Counted from the stretch's first letter, positions 24,575 through 35,499 are shown. The stretch is DNA of 64,000 nt from Erinaceus europaeus (GCF_950295315.1 NC_080172.1:79689118-79753117); one strand, 5' to 3'. Notes: generated by a model not told the origin, from the letters alone. Made by a program: numbers and translations.

Positions 24575-24752
24575 TAAAAAGAAGAAGAAGAGGTAGAAGA
24601 AGAAGGAGAAGGAGAAGAGAAGAAGGAGGAAGAGAAGAGGGAGAGAAGAGAAGAGAAGAGAAGAGAAGAGGAGAGAAGAGAAGAGGAGGAAGATAAGAGG
24701 GAGGAAGATGAGGAGGAGGAGAAGGAAAAAAGAGAAGGAGAAAAGGAAGAGA
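24575..24752. repeat. (GAA/GGA)n purine tract
   Basis: About 175 nt of nearly uninterrupted purines on the plus strand, grown from the tail of the preceding SINE. Both open frames here are low-complexity artefacts. Polypurine tracts of this length can form triplex structures. Confidence 0.95.
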
Positions 24753-24971
24753 ATCAGCTGTAGATGCATTAAAGATATGTACATTTGACTAGAAAACCAC
24801 AGAAAAAAATTGGCAAAACACTTCAAGATATATGCTTTGGAAAAGTCTTAAAATACTCCAGTCCAACAGCAAGAACAAAAATAAAAATTCAGCCAATGGG
24901 ACCACATCAAACTGAAAAGCAAAAAGAGCCATCACCAAAACAGAAGGCCACCTTACAGAATGGGAGATCTT

Positions 24972-24974
<3 letters not shown>

Positions 24975-25027
<53 letters not shown>
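24975..25027. repeat. (CA)n microsatellite
   Basis: About 26 CA units at the 3' (tail) side of the antisense SINE, so probably derived from its tail. Confidence 0.97.
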
Positions 25028-25032
<5 letters not shown>

Positions 25033-25220
25033 GACAGAGAGAAATGGAGAGAGGAGGAGAAGAGAGAGAGGGGGAGAGAAAGACACCTGCAGACCTGCTT
25101 CACAGCCTGTGAAGTGACTCCCCTGCAGGTGGGGAGCCAGGGGCTCGAACCGGGATCCTTATGCCCGTCTTTGTGCTTCGCGCCACATGCACTTAACACA
25201 CTGTGCTCCACCCAACTCCC
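25028..25220 (-). mobile_element. tRNA-derived SINE, antisense, inserted in L1
   Basis: Full body and head on the minus strand (B-box at 25147-25158, head end 'aactccc' at 25220). The sequence 'gatctt' occurs on both sides, compatible with a short target duplication. Confidence 0.9.
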
Positions 25221-25686
25221 GGGGGATCTTTACATGCCATACACCAGATAAAGAGCTAATAACCAGCATAAAGAGCTCACTAAACTCAGCAACCAACCAA
25301 AAAATATAAACAATCTCCTTAAAAATGGGGTGAGGACATGAACAGAATCTTCACCAAAGAAGAGATCCAGAGGGATGACAGGTACAGGGGGATAAAAAAA
25401 ATGCTAAAGATCATGGATTAGCAGAGAAATACAAATTAAAAAATGAGATACTACTTTACACCTGTGAGAATGTGATACATTAGACAGGACAAATACACCA
25501 GGTGTGGGGGGAAAGGAACCCTTTATTCTTCAATTCTAACAGTTTGCAACTTATGACACTCAATCAAAATGAACAGATACAAATTTAAGTCATTTTTTCC
25601 TGGAATTTTTTTTTTTCTTCAGCTCAAACGTGTAAGGTCAGATATCCTCGTATATTTCTGGAGAGAAACATAGAAAAGTATATACA

Positions 25687-25979
25687 GGGAGTCGGGCTGT
25701 AGTGCAGCGGGTTAAGCGCAGGTGGCGCAAAGCACAAGGACCGGCATAAGGATCCCGGTTCGAACCCCGGCTCCCCACCTGCAGGGGAGTAGCTTCACAG
25801 GCGGTGAAGCAGGTCTGCGGGTGTCTATCTTTCTCTCCTCCTCTCTGTCTTCCCCTCCTCTCTCCATTTTTCTCTGTCCTATCCAACAACGACAACAACA
25901 ATAATAACTACAACAATAAAACAACAAGGGCAACAAAAGGGAATAAATAAATAAAATAAATATTAAAAAAAAAGAAAGA
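25687..25979 (+). mobile_element. Young tRNA-derived SINE, short form, with 13-nt TSD
   Basis: Near-consensus copy with intact A- and B-boxes and AATAAATA tail. Perfect duplication aaaagtatataca at 25674-25686 and 25980-25992. Confidence 0.97.
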
Positions 25980-25999
25980 AAAAGTATATACAAAAAAAG

Positions 26000-26107
26000 A
26001 GACTGGCTGGTAGCACAGCTGGTAGTGTTCACACATCACAAAGGGCTGGGTTCCAACCCACAGTCCCGACTTGCAGGGTAGCAAGTGAGCCAAGGAGGAG
26101 TGCTTTA
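26000..26107 (+). mobile_element. Diverged SINE head, cut by assembly gap
   Basis: 'gactggctggtagcacagct' followed by a tRNA-like region ('gggttccaaccc'). The remainder is lost in the run of N. Confidence 0.6.
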
Positions 26108-26307
26108 NNNNNNNNNNNNNNNNNNNNNNNNNNNNNNNNNNNNNNNNNNNNNNNNNNNNNNNNNNNNNNNNNNNNNNNNNNNNNNNNNNNNNNNNNNNNN
26201 NNNNNNNNNNNNNNNNNNNNNNNNNNNNNNNNNNNNNNNNNNNNNNNNNNNNNNNNNNNNNNNNNNNNNNNNNNNNNNNNNNNNNNNNNNNNNNNNNNNN
26301 NNNNNNN
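26108..26307. other. Assembly gap, 200 N
   Basis: Exactly 200 undetermined bases. The round size suggests a placeholder, so the true distance is unknown. The poly-X open frames spanning it are meaningless. Confidence 1.
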
Positions 26308-26439
26308 CCAATTAATCTGTAACTCATGAACTGACACTAACAGTTTTGTTTTTTACAAGATGAAAGCTAATCATTGAATGGATTGAAATAAAGCTCAGTC
26401 AGACAGTGCATTCAGTGAGTGTAGCAAAGAGGCATCATG

Positions 26440-26620
26440 TGTGGGATAAGAGGGTATACTATTCTATATGATATCCACTACCAGAGTTCTGTATCCCATC
26501 CCCTCCATTGGAAGCTTCCCTATTATTTCTCCCTCTGGAAGTATGGATCAAAGATCTTTATGAGGTAGAGAAGGTGGAAGGTCTGGCTTCTGTAATTGCT
26601 CCTCTGCTGGATTACTCATA
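26440..26620 (-). mobile_element. R repeat fragment
   Basis: The reverse complement shares 'gaggggatgggatac', the 'gatctttgatccatacttcc' region and 'gaagcttcc' wording with the R copy at 10406-10742, but lacks the usual A-rich end. Confidence 0.75.
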
Positions 26621-27544
26621 ATTCTTAACCCTTAAAGTCTTTAGTAAAAATAGGAGAAAAGAGTTCTGATTTAATAAAATTCAGAGTTTATACACTAGTG
26701 ACTTAAAAATGTTTCCTACTCTGGTTAACAGAATTCTTGGTCATCGTTCAAGGGATTAAATAATTAGAATTCATTTTATTTATGTCTGATGTGCTTACAA
26801 AAGCTAAGAAGAAAGGGAAAACACATGATTTGATATAGAGGTATAGATACTATTTCTCTGTGTGGAAATTCATATAAATTTATTTTTGGTGTACTGATTT
26901 TTAATACCCTGCAATAAAACCTTTTGTTTAGACTAGAAGAAAACTCATATCTAACACTAAATTCACTTAGATATCTTTGCCTTACATATTTTTGTAGCAA
27001 ATTAAATTTATCACTTCATTATTCTTTCTTGGCAGTTAGAAGTTGTTAACTTTAATGGAAGGTGCCAGGGTTACTAATAGAATCTTCTCGTCACAGATGA
27101 AGGAAATGTAAAAGCAAAATTCACAATGATTTGATGGGATTTATGCTAAAAAGACAACAGCACCCAAGAGCACAAGCTAAAAACGAAGTGTGCACCCCAT
27201 TAGAGGATGCAATTAATTATCTAACAGATTTGTAGATATTTTTCCACTGTAAGTAAGAATGTAGTAATTTTCCCAAGTGATCACTTGGTCACCATCATTG
27301 CTTATAGCTTGGAATTAATGAGGTCATTTACATAATGCATATGCTGTTTCCAACCTTCATGAAATATTTTATGCATCCCATCCCAACTTATTCTAATTCC
27401 ACAGTCTGATCTGGACATTTGTTCCTTTCTGTTTCTATAACTATTGAAGTCATAATAGTAATTATGTTTTTTTTAAGTGTACTTTAAGTTGTTATGGGCA
27501 CAGTTTTTGCAATAAACAGAACTATGTTTCCTTATTGCTTCCAT
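26621..27544. other. Unique sequence, no gene seen
   Basis: No repeat family recognised. The antisense open frame at 26776-27000 has no domain or splice support. Confidence 0.4.
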
Positions 27545-27600
27545 TACTAAATTACTAAGCCTTTTAAGACTCAATTTCCACCTTTGTAAAATGGGAATAT
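27545..27600 (+). mobile_element. MIR fragment
   Basis: 'actcaatttccacctttgta' followed by 'aaatgggaata' matches the conserved core end of the mammalian MIR SINE. Confidence 0.75.
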
Positions 27601-27660
27601 ATATATTATATATATTATATCTGTACATATATGCATGTATATTTATAAATACATAAATAA
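27598..27660. repeat. AT-rich (ATAT) microsatellite
   Basis: Degenerate ATATAT with TGTACAT units. Confidence 0.8.
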
Positions 27661-27675
27661 GTTGTATGTGGATAC

Positions 27676-27875
27676 AGATATATTTTTATTTACTTATTAT
27701 TGGATAGAGACAGAGAGAAATTGAAAGGGAAGGGGGAGATAGAAAGGGAGAGTGACAGAGAGACACCTGCAGGCCTGCTTCACCACTTGTGAAGCTTTCC
27801 CCATGGAGGTAGGGACTAGGGGCTTGAACACACTGTTGTGTGTGCACTTAACCAGGTGTGCCACCACCTGGTGCT
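27676..27875 (-). mobile_element. tRNA-derived SINE, antisense, diverged
   Basis: Minus strand: head ends 'gcaccaggtggtggcacacc', B-box region, body around 27770-27800, CT arm and A/T-rich tail at 27680. Confidence 0.85.
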
Positions 27876-27904
27876 TATGCAAATGTTTTTAAATTATTTA
27901 AACC

Positions 27905-28180
27905 ATTTAAAAATTTTTATTACTGCTATTTTTTTTTCCAACTTCAGTTTTACATTATTGAGGAAAAGTTGATTTGCAGGACTGTTGTTGCAGCCTCACC
28001 TTAATGTTTCCCCCTCCCCCTTCTGAGTTCTCACATCTGCTGAAAAAGACTACAGTGCATTAAGGATTTTGATTGTATTGTCCTTTACTTTGAGTCTTAG
28101 ATCCCATATGTGAGATAATTCATTGTTTGTCCTCCTAGTCATCCTATATTTTCCATTTGACTATCCTTTGATAATGAAGT
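27905..28180 (-). mobile_element. Probable L1 3' end, antisense, old
   Basis: T-rich start, 'ttattgaggaaaagttgatt' (shared with 8470-8490), then 'atatgtgagataattcat', which resembles the antisense of the L1 'atgatctcactcat' region. Family assignment tentative. Confidence 0.4.
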
Positions 28181-28257
28181 TTAAAATGTCTAGTTCAAAA
28201 CATTGAATATTTGTTGAGTGAATCAACAGGTATAATGATTTAAATTCAAGCTAAAGT

Positions 28258-28712
28258 TGGCCATGCACCGTGGTGTACCCAGTTAAGTGTACACAGTTCC
28301 ATGCATGAGGATCTGGTTCAAGCCCCTGCTCCCCATCTGCAGGGGCAAAGCTTCACAGGGGGTGAAGCAGATTTGCAGGTATCTCTCTGCCTCACTCTCT
28401 CCCTCTCCATTTCTCTCTCCCTCTCAGTTTTTCTCTCTGTACTATTAATAAAAAAGGAAAGAAAAAGAAGGAGAAGGAAGAGAAGGAAAAGGAGGAGAGG
28501 AAGAGGAAGAAGAGAAAGAAGAGAAGGAAAGAAAGAAAGAAAGAAAGAAAGGAAGAAAGAAAGAAAGAAAGAAAAAAGAAAGAGAGAAAGGAAGAAAGAA
28601 AAAAAGAAAAAAGAGGAAGGAAGGGAGAAAAAAAGGGGAAATGGCCTTTGGTAATGGTAGATTCATCATGCAGGAACTAAACTCCAGTTATAACTCTAGT
28701 GGTAATTTTAAA
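28258..28712 (+). mobile_element. tRNA-derived SINE, long form, with expanded internal tract
   Basis: Head at 28258, CTGCAG body at 28339, CT arm, then a purine microsatellite (28449-28636), then the 60-nt extension at 28640-28705 and an A-rich end. The extension therefore lies downstream of the expanded A-rich tract. Confidence 0.9.
28449..28636. repeat. (GAAA)n/(GGAA)n purine tract
   Basis: About 190 nt of purines, inside the SINE. The Lys/Arg/Glu-rich and Phe/Ser/Leu-rich open frames here are artefacts. Confidence 0.95.
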
Positions 28713-29139
28713 AATTTGTTTTCAAACTAAAATGGAGTGTCTGGTCTCATGCAAAATAAGTCCTAATTTGTATGTAAACTCAAATATGTGATAAAATTAT
28801 GAATGTTCAGAAAAGATGCAACAGTTTTTTTTTTCAGTTATATTTTTTCCAGTAGTTGTGTATTAGAAAATAAGATTACAAAAGCAGTAACTTTTAAGGG
28901 AAAAAAACATTTTTATATTTGATTATTTTACTCCTGACAACTGTGCAAGAGTAATGCCCATAGGGAAAGCTCAAAGTGTACCTGGAGTGAAATTCAACAT
29001 AAGAGTTTTGTCTTTACTTCTAAAACTTTATAATTTCATTATCCATCAATAACAGTATTATTACAAGACAATGCATATATTAAAGCATTACAAATGTATT
29101 TGGCTTAAAATTTTCAGACAAATTTCCCACTGGGTTTGT
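28713..29139. other. Unique sequence
   Basis: AT-rich; nothing recognised. Confidence 0.4.
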
Positions 29140-29530
29140 TTGTGTAAGCCTAGAAAAGACATTAGGGCAAAAGTGTCCAGCCCTGCAAGTAACACTCTAT
29201 CAGCAATCAATTTAAGGTTCTGTTCTGGGAGCTATGGCCTCAGGCAAGGCCAGCTTTTGTTAACAGAGGCTGCAGGCACTGACTGATCTTACTAAGCAAG
29301 ACAAGTTGAAGGTCTAAGAAGCAGCTTCTTATTTGCATTGTGATGTCACCTCCCTTACCTGCATCACTTCTTAAAGGTCCAGATGCTCTCCTGTCTCCAT
29401 TTCAAAGCCCCAGTCATCCTCCCTGATGTGCAAAGCCTAGAGAATTCTGATTCCATATCCAGCTGTTGGGAGGCTGACAAAGGGATATATATTTGTTTAT
29501 GCCCCTAGCCATCCATTTTCTTTAAGCTGT
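29140..29530. promoter_or_regulatory. Candidate conserved non-coding block
   Basis: Repeat-free and more GC-balanced than its surroundings. It contains an AP-1/CRE-like 'tgatgtcacctcc' (29341), the octamer-like 'tatttgcattgtgatg' (29330) and no low-complexity tract. The 71-codon frame at 29071-29286 has no recognised domain. Regulatory role is inferred only. Confidence 0.22.
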
Positions 29531-30103
29531 TTCCAGCCAAGATTTTTACCTAGGTACCAGTCATTCTTTCCTAATGGTTAAATTCATTAGTCTTTTAGTT
29601 CCCAAAGGCTACCTGATTAAAAGTAATTTGGACATTAAAAAAATACCTTAGTACTTCTTATGTCTCACTTTGTCCCTGGGAAGTATTACCGAATACTTAA
29701 CCTCCAGTTTCTTTCTTAGTTGTGTATGTACTTGTATTAAAAAATAATGTTTTTATGTGTACACAGTAAAATGTACAGATTGTAAGTAAATAGAGGAGTT
29801 TGGGTAAACAAATTTGTGCGTGAAGCTATTATTGTAATATTTTTTTTGCATTCTAGAAAATTCTCCTGTGACCTCTTCCAGTCAATACCTACTTAAGACT
29901 GTTCTCATTTCTAGTAAGATGGATTTTCTTTTTTCATCCTTAAACTCCACTTCTTTTCCCTAACATGTAATTTTGAAATTCATCGATCTTTATGCAAAAA
30001 TGTATCTATTTCTTTTAGATAATTACCTGGGAGTGGACTTGTTTCCTCTTACAAGAAAGTTGAGTTGTTTTTTTTTTTCTTTCAAAGTAGCTGTAGTGTT
30101 TTT
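29531..30103. other. Unique sequence
   Basis: AT-rich with T-runs at 30067-30080. No gene seen. Confidence 0.4.
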
Positions 30104-30445
30104 TTTTTTTCCTCCTCTAGGGCTCGGTGCCTGCACCATGAATCCACCGCTCCTGGAGGCCATTTTTCCCCCCTTTTGTTGCCCTTGTTGTAGCTTCATT
30201 GTGGTTATTATTATTGCCCTTGTTGACGCAATTCGTTGTTGGATAGGACAGAGAGAAATGGAGAGAGGAGGGGAAGACAGTGAAGGGGAGAGAAAGATAG
30301 ACACCTGCTGACCTGCTTCACCGCCCGTGAAGCGACTCCCCTGCAGGTGGGGAGCCGAGCCGGGGGCTCGAACTGGGATCCTTATGCCGGTCCCTGCGCT
30401 TTGCGCCACATGCGCTTAACCCACTGCGCCACCGCCCGACCCCCT
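30104..30445 (-). mobile_element. Young tRNA-derived SINE, long form, with 13-nt TSD
   Basis: Near-consensus on the minus strand including the extension (30118-30162). Flanked by ctgtagtgttttt at 30091-30103 and 30446-30458, a perfect duplication. The open frames of 112 and 128 codons are the SINE itself. Confidence 0.97.
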
Positions 30446-30676
30446 CTGTAGTGTTTTTATTCCTATTGGCAGAGTATCTGAGTTCTAGTCTCTCCATATT
30501 CTTGTCAATATTTAATTTTGTCAGACTTTAGTCACGATAGAGATATGAGATGGTATTTTGTTGTTTTGCTAAAATTTTAATGTCACCTATGTGTCTTCTG
30601 TTTATTTACTTTTTTTTCTTACTCAACTTTGTCAGCTCTTATCACATGTTGTTCTTCACTCAAGAGAATATGTGCA

Positions 30677-30828
30677 GGCCAGCAAGATAGTTCGCCTGAG
30701 AGGGTATCTGCTTTGGTATGCTGGCAATTTGAGCTCAACCTCCACTGCACTGAGGGGAGATATGGCTCTGCGGTGTTTTTCCTTATCTCTCTCCGTGTCT
30801 CTCTGAATCCAGAAAGCACTGGAGAGAG

Positions 30829-30864
<36 letters not shown>
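30677..30864 (+). mobile_element. SINE-2 copy with (GA)n tail
   Basis: Head 'ggccagcaagatagttcgcc', tRNA-like middle, CT arm, and a GA microsatellite at 30831-30863. Confidence 0.65.
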
Positions 30865-30866
<2 letters not shown>

Positions 30867-30980
30867 GGCCATTTCAAATCACAGACCAGACAACCTAAAC
30901 TATGATGTTATGCAAGGCCATCTGTGTCATGAAATATAAATTGATGATTTCAAAAAAAATGAACTTTTCAAAAACACTCC

Positions 30981-31142
30981 CTGAGGATGGAGAGGTAGCT
31001 CATTTGGCCGAGGGCATGCTTTGTCATATGTCTGGTCTGTGTTTGCACCTTGTCAACATATATATACCCTGGCTGCAAAAAGAAACTCCAGTACTATGGT
31101 GTCTCTCCCTCTATATATATGAAGTAAAAATAATAAAATGTT
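30981..31142 (+). mobile_element. SINE-2 copy, diverged
   Basis: 'gaggtagctcatttggccga' head and CT-rich arm ending 'gaagtaaaaataataaaatg'. A possible further SINE scrap follows at 31143-31190. Confidence 0.55.
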
Positions 31143-31199
31143 AAGTCAGGAGCAGTAAAATTGTGCATGTGTGAGGTCCCAGAGCCAACCAAATCTCCA

Positions 31200-31930
31200 T
31201 CTCACACTCACATTTACTTGACAATCTTTAGCTTTCTTTGGGGTTTCTAGGAGGGACATGATGAATTCTATCACTGAGACAACATCACAATAAGCTTATC
31301 GGAATGTTAGTAAGTTAATTAAACAGAAGTCTGCTCAGTTCTGGCGCCAATGGGTTGAAGAAGGCATAAAGGTTAGGGTGTGGGGTGACAGAATATCTGC
31401 CTGTCCACTCTATGTCATTTCCCTTATTCAACTGCAATTTTCTCTTTCAGCCTCGACTCCAACCTAAACAAGTTAATGCATTCCTTTTAGCACAGGAAAA
31501 TTATCCTTGAAGTTCATTAGACTCAAGTGCATCTCTTATTTGTTGATTTGAAGTAAAAAAAAAAATCACATTTCATATTATTTAAGCTAAATACAGTTTT
31601 TAAACACAGTGCAAATCAATCGAACTGTCCTTTCATGTTGCAGCCTTCAACTGCTGAATATTCTATATGGCATTTCACAGAAATCTGATTTGATTTGAGA
31701 ACATCTGCAGCAGTCTGGAACATATTTTCCCCTGTACTTGACTTTTAGCTCATTATAGCTCTCAGATGTTCTCTCAGCAATCCTGTGACATATTGGAGTG
31801 TTACTGAACAAACATCAGTGAAGCCTATGTCGGGAGTAGTGTCAATCTCGGTTGAAAATGTTTCAGCTTTCTTAGCATCAACACTAGAAGAATTTAATTA
31901 ACTCACTGAAACTTTCAAATTGATAGTTAA
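31200..31930. promoter_or_regulatory. Candidate conserved non-coding block
   Basis: About 700 nt without recognisable repeats. Contains homeobox-type 'aagttaattaaacag' (31312), 'gaatttaattaactc' (31891) and a GGCGCC-like site at 31343. The texture is that of an enhancer-like element, but conservation could not be tested. Confidence 0.25.
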
Positions 31931-32299
31931 TGCATGTAAGAAATGAGAAATCAGATAAGAGTGGGGGGGGCATGGCTAAGTGCTTAACCTCATGAAAGCT
32001 GATGCTTGCCACCCTTTGCCGATGCTCAGATAGTCTATGAGAAGCTTTGCTGATCCCGTGGTCTCCCACATTTTACCATGAAACCTTTGGCTTGCTCTAT
32101 TGCTCCGACAGAGATGGAGAAGGTGAAGGTGGCAACTATACTGTCACATTTTCCTGATCCCCAAACAAGGTCAGTTTCTAGTCACTAATCAGCTCCCATC
32201 CAGCTGCTCTCATGTTTTTAGTAGGTGGGGCTGAGAGACCAAGGTCAGAAAGGCGCTGTTGGTAGTGACATGATTTTTTGCCCACTGATGCTATTACAT
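31931..32299. other. Unique sequence
   Basis: Nothing recognised; a G-run at about 31962-31969. Confidence 0.4.
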
Positions 32300-32392
32300 T
32301 AAGGAAGCAGCTGGTGAGATAATGTATGCCAAAGTGCTTTGTAAATTATAAAGTGCTTATATAATTGTCAGGGATAATCACTACTGTTGTTT
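32300..32392 (+). mobile_element. MIR 3' region
   Basis: 'gtgagataatgtatgccaaa' and 'gctttgtaaattataaagtg' match the 3' part of MIR-type SINEs. Confidence 0.75.
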
Positions 32393-33229
32393 TATTCCTG
32401 CGTTGCAGGAAGAGCATGGAACTGGGCTGTTTAGGGTAGAAAAGTTCATTGGAAAGTTGAATATATGGGCAGGGAGGGTCTAGAGAGAGGTGAGGGCATA
32501 CATTTGAAAGATAATAAGATGGAGGGTCAAACTGACTTCTTGGGTCAGATAATCACATACAGTAATATCGGAGCCATGAACAAAGGGATGCCATTACTTA
32601 CGGGGGAAAAAGGAGTGAGAAGTTCAAAAGATAAAGTTCAAGAATGGACTTTATGAAGAATGTCCTCTTCAAAGCCAGAAATTTGTTTACATTAAATCTT
32701 TGTCAAGTTAAGCCCTTAGTCTGTGAGGTGCTGTGACTTGCACATAGCTAGGCTTAAGCCCTATTAGATGTGCTATTTCCTGGCCCTAATAAACATATTT
32801 CCCTAGAACATCTGTGTTACCACAAACACTATGCATTTACTTTCATGAGTTTCACTTGGAGCTTATATTGACTGCAAAGAACAACTTTCAAGTTCTGAAA
32901 GATGGCCAGTTTGATAATCTTGAAATGATGAGCATTATTCTACAACTCAGCTGGACTTGGCATTTGCAGAGTATAACTGCTAGTAGAGAAAGTTCTAAGG
33001 TTTGAGATGAAGTAGGGTAATATTGACAAGAAAGGCAAGTAAAATACCTTAAAGATCTATGACTACAGGTCTTTAAAATGCACAGTTTTCTTGTCTGGGA
33101 ATAGCCCATAGCAGACAGACCAGCATGGTGTTGAGTATGTAGGAGTGAAGGCTTTGGGGCACTTCCAGTCTTAGCGCTGTTTCACAAATAGTGCCTGCAG
33201 CTGCAAATCAAAGGATTCTGTGTAGCATT
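32393..33229. other. Unique sequence, no gene seen
   Basis: Open frames at 32465-32656 and 32814-33109 lack splice signals, domains or known repeat identity. Confidence 0.4.
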
Positions 33230-33240
33230 AGTCACATTCT

Positions 33241-33440
33241 GGGTTGCATTGGATCGACCTTCTCGTGGTGCATCCCGTGAGTACCCATTCATTGGGGAAA
33301 CTGACGATCCTTCCTAGCCGACTGAATCCACATGGATCCCAGTCACTTTCAAAGCCAGCAACAAGCAGCTCCTGACAGCTTTCAACCTGACGCTGTTGAC
33401 TGGCTACGGAAGAAGGGCAAACGCTAGAAGAAGAAGAAGA
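33241..33440 (+). mobile_element. Unclassified 200-bp retroposon with GAA tail and 11-nt TSD
   Basis: A compact GC-balanced unit starting 'gggttgcattggatcgacc' and ending in (GAA)4. Flanked by agtcacattct (33230-33240) and agtcgcattct (33441-33451), one mismatch. It shares nothing obvious with the two main SINE families, L1 or MIR. A 31-residue plus-strand frame (ATG 33332, TAG 33425-33427) ends exactly where the GAA tail begins. The C-terminal residues read DAVDWLRKKGKR. The arrangement of a coding end directly abutting a microsatellite tail would fit a 5'-truncated RTE-like LINE, but this is a guess. A pol III B-box-like 'ggatcgacct' is present near the 5' end, with no clear A-box. The minus strand is also open across the unit (33228-33488). 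Confidence 0.6.
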
Positions 33441-33451
33441 AGTCGCATTCT

Positions 33452-34930
33452 CTGCACAGGTTGTAGTCTCAGAGTTGCCTACGACCATGAAGCAGAGACT
33501 ACTATAGATTATGGATGTGAGACACTAAGAAGATTGTTTCCCAATATGTACACAAAGTAAGAGAGGAGGGATATTTAGGAATTAAATGGTTACCTTAGGT
33601 CAATATGGGCAACCAGGATAATCAGATTTTTAAGGAGAAGTGGAAATGGGATGGCTATTTCATCTGGATATCTAAACTGACTCAGTTAACTATGACTCTG
33701 TCAATTATTCAGTGCAAGTAAGGATATTTCAACTTAGACTTTTTAAGCTTCAAAGGTTTTGGTACTCTCTTCAATCCCAGATAAAATACTCATCATTTAA
33801 AAGTTATTTTAAAAAAGCCCCACCTAATTATTGTTTGTTTCATTTGATTTTTAAGCTAATTGTATCTCCCTTTCTATTTCAAATAGTGCACATTTTATTT
33901 TTCCTTAAATTTTAAATTAGGATAAATTGGCATATATTACATTAAAATTAAATGTAATTAAAATTTCTGTTGACTTTTTACGTTATCAAAATGATTCCTT
34001 TCATTCTTTTAATTAGCAGAGAATTATGTCTTTCACTGAATACGCATTTATTCAAGGGGGCAGATGGGCTTAAATAGAGATATAACGAATACATACATTT
34101 TCTCAGGAAGAATCTCAAGGGCATAGCTCAGAACTACAGAGAGATATTTTGTCTTACAACATAAAATCAGGATTAGGAGCAAAGCTATCTGGTTTGCAAT
34201 AAATGTCCACTGAATTTGTAGAGTTCTTAGGAAGGACAGTAGGGGATAAGTTTAAATATAGTGTTTGAATTCAGATTTTAACTTCCATGCTTATAATAAT
34301 GGTTCCCTTATAAATTCTCAATTCCCACTCAGAATAAGAAATTTGGTGAAGTTTTAGTTTTTTTTTTTCTAGCTTAAAAGTAAAATCAGAATTAATGTGG
34401 TTAAGTTGTGTAGAAGATGAAAAGCACTTTTACACAAGTTCTAAGTATATAATTAATATTAATAAGGTGCATTCTGATTAAAGTAGTATATTTGATGAAG
34501 TATGAGGAATTCCACTTAACCACTTACTTTCATGAAAGTGATAAAGGAAAAATTGCATTTGTGCTTGGCAATTAGATATCAATTTTATGACTGAGGAGAA
34601 ATAGGGAATCATAATTTTTAAGATCATGATAGACGAAAGCAAAATATGAGCGGATGCTTGAGAAATAATAGAAGTGGATGGTCTATATTTTGGTTCGGGT
34701 ATACAATGGTGGTCCTCAATGAGGACATATAGTGGTTATAAATTCAAAAGCTTATTGCTGCCCAAATTCTCATACCAGGCAAACTTGCCAGTTTTCACAC
34801 CCAGGGAAGTGGAAAGCAGTAGCTTTCAATGCCTTGTCCTGTGTACATGACCATGCAGGTACCAACAATCTATCACACATTGTTGTTGGGCTTGACTTTA
34901 GAGTCCTTTTTTTTAAAAAAAAAATTATTT
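33452..34930. other. Unique AT-rich sequence
   Basis: No gene or repeat recognised. The open frame 33712-33915 is in T-rich low-information DNA. Confidence 0.4.
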
Positions 34931-35200
34931 TGTGGGCCCCCATAGGACCTTGCCCTCAATTTGGATCAACAATGGTAGAGAATTTTCATCATCTGAAGGG
35001 AGAATGGATAACATACTCTATGCTACACCTGAGGAAGATGGGTTGATATTGGGGCAGCTTGGAACATTCCTACTTATGACCACAGAATGTGAGCTCACAT
35101 CTACAGGGATACAGAGGTCACATAGGTTCCTAAACTGAATATGGGCCCCAGATCACATCAAATTGATGGGGTATACAATCAACAATATTTATATACAGTC
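34931..35200 (+). mobile_element. R repeat, internal fragment
   Basis: Matches the long R copy at about 43248-43515 ('tgtgggcccccataggacct', 'tcctactcatgaccacagaa' region, 'atcacatcaaattgatgggg'). It stops without an A-rich tail. The open frames 34732-35138 are within or next to it. Confidence 0.85.
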
Positions 35201-35285
35201 ATAGATCCCTCCACTCTACCTACCTTAAGGTAAATGAGTTATCATTTAAACCAGTTTGTCATCAAATGTAAAAATAACAATTTTA

Positions 35286-35441
35286 GCTCTCTCTCTTTTT
35301 TAATTAATTAATTTATTCATGAGAAAGACAGGAGGAGAGAAAGAACCAGTCATCACTCTGGTACATGTGCTGCCGGGGACTGAACTCGGGACCTCATGGT
35401 TGAGAATCCAATGCTTTATCCACCGTGCCACCTCTCGGACC
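35286..35441 (-). mobile_element. Third SINE type (SINE-3), antisense, with 9-nt TSD
   Basis: Minus strand: head 'ggtccgagaggtggcacggt', a tRNA-like B-box region (gggttcagtcccc-like) and a TTAATTAA tail. Flanked by acaatttta at 35277-35285 and 35442-35450. Confidence 0.7.
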
Positions 35442-35499
35442 ACAATTTTATCTCGTTTTACTTGAAAGTTGAACAATTAAATTTTGCTTATAAGTTTTC

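Larger units (their letters stand above)
24785..25505 (+). mobile_element. L1 ORF2 C-terminal fragment split by a SINE
   Basis: The left part (24785-24974) and right part (25225-25505) read as one L1 C-terminal segment: 'acagaatgggagatctt' then 'atctttacatgccataca', 'atgaacagaatcttcac', 'gaagagatccag'. They are separated by the CA repeat and an antisense SINE. Frame is lost. Confidence 0.8.

Noticed and set aside
24530..24826. Phe/Leu-rich and Arg/Glu-rich frames
   Set aside because: They translate a purine microsatellite; low complexity and no start context.
25908..26337. Open frames of 68-139 codons across the N run
   Set aside because: They consist mostly of unknown residues created by the gap.
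30023..30409. 128-codon antisense frame beginning MAQSAGTG
   Set aside because: Same product appears at every young SINE (22455, 25722, 39233); it is SINE sequence, not a gene.
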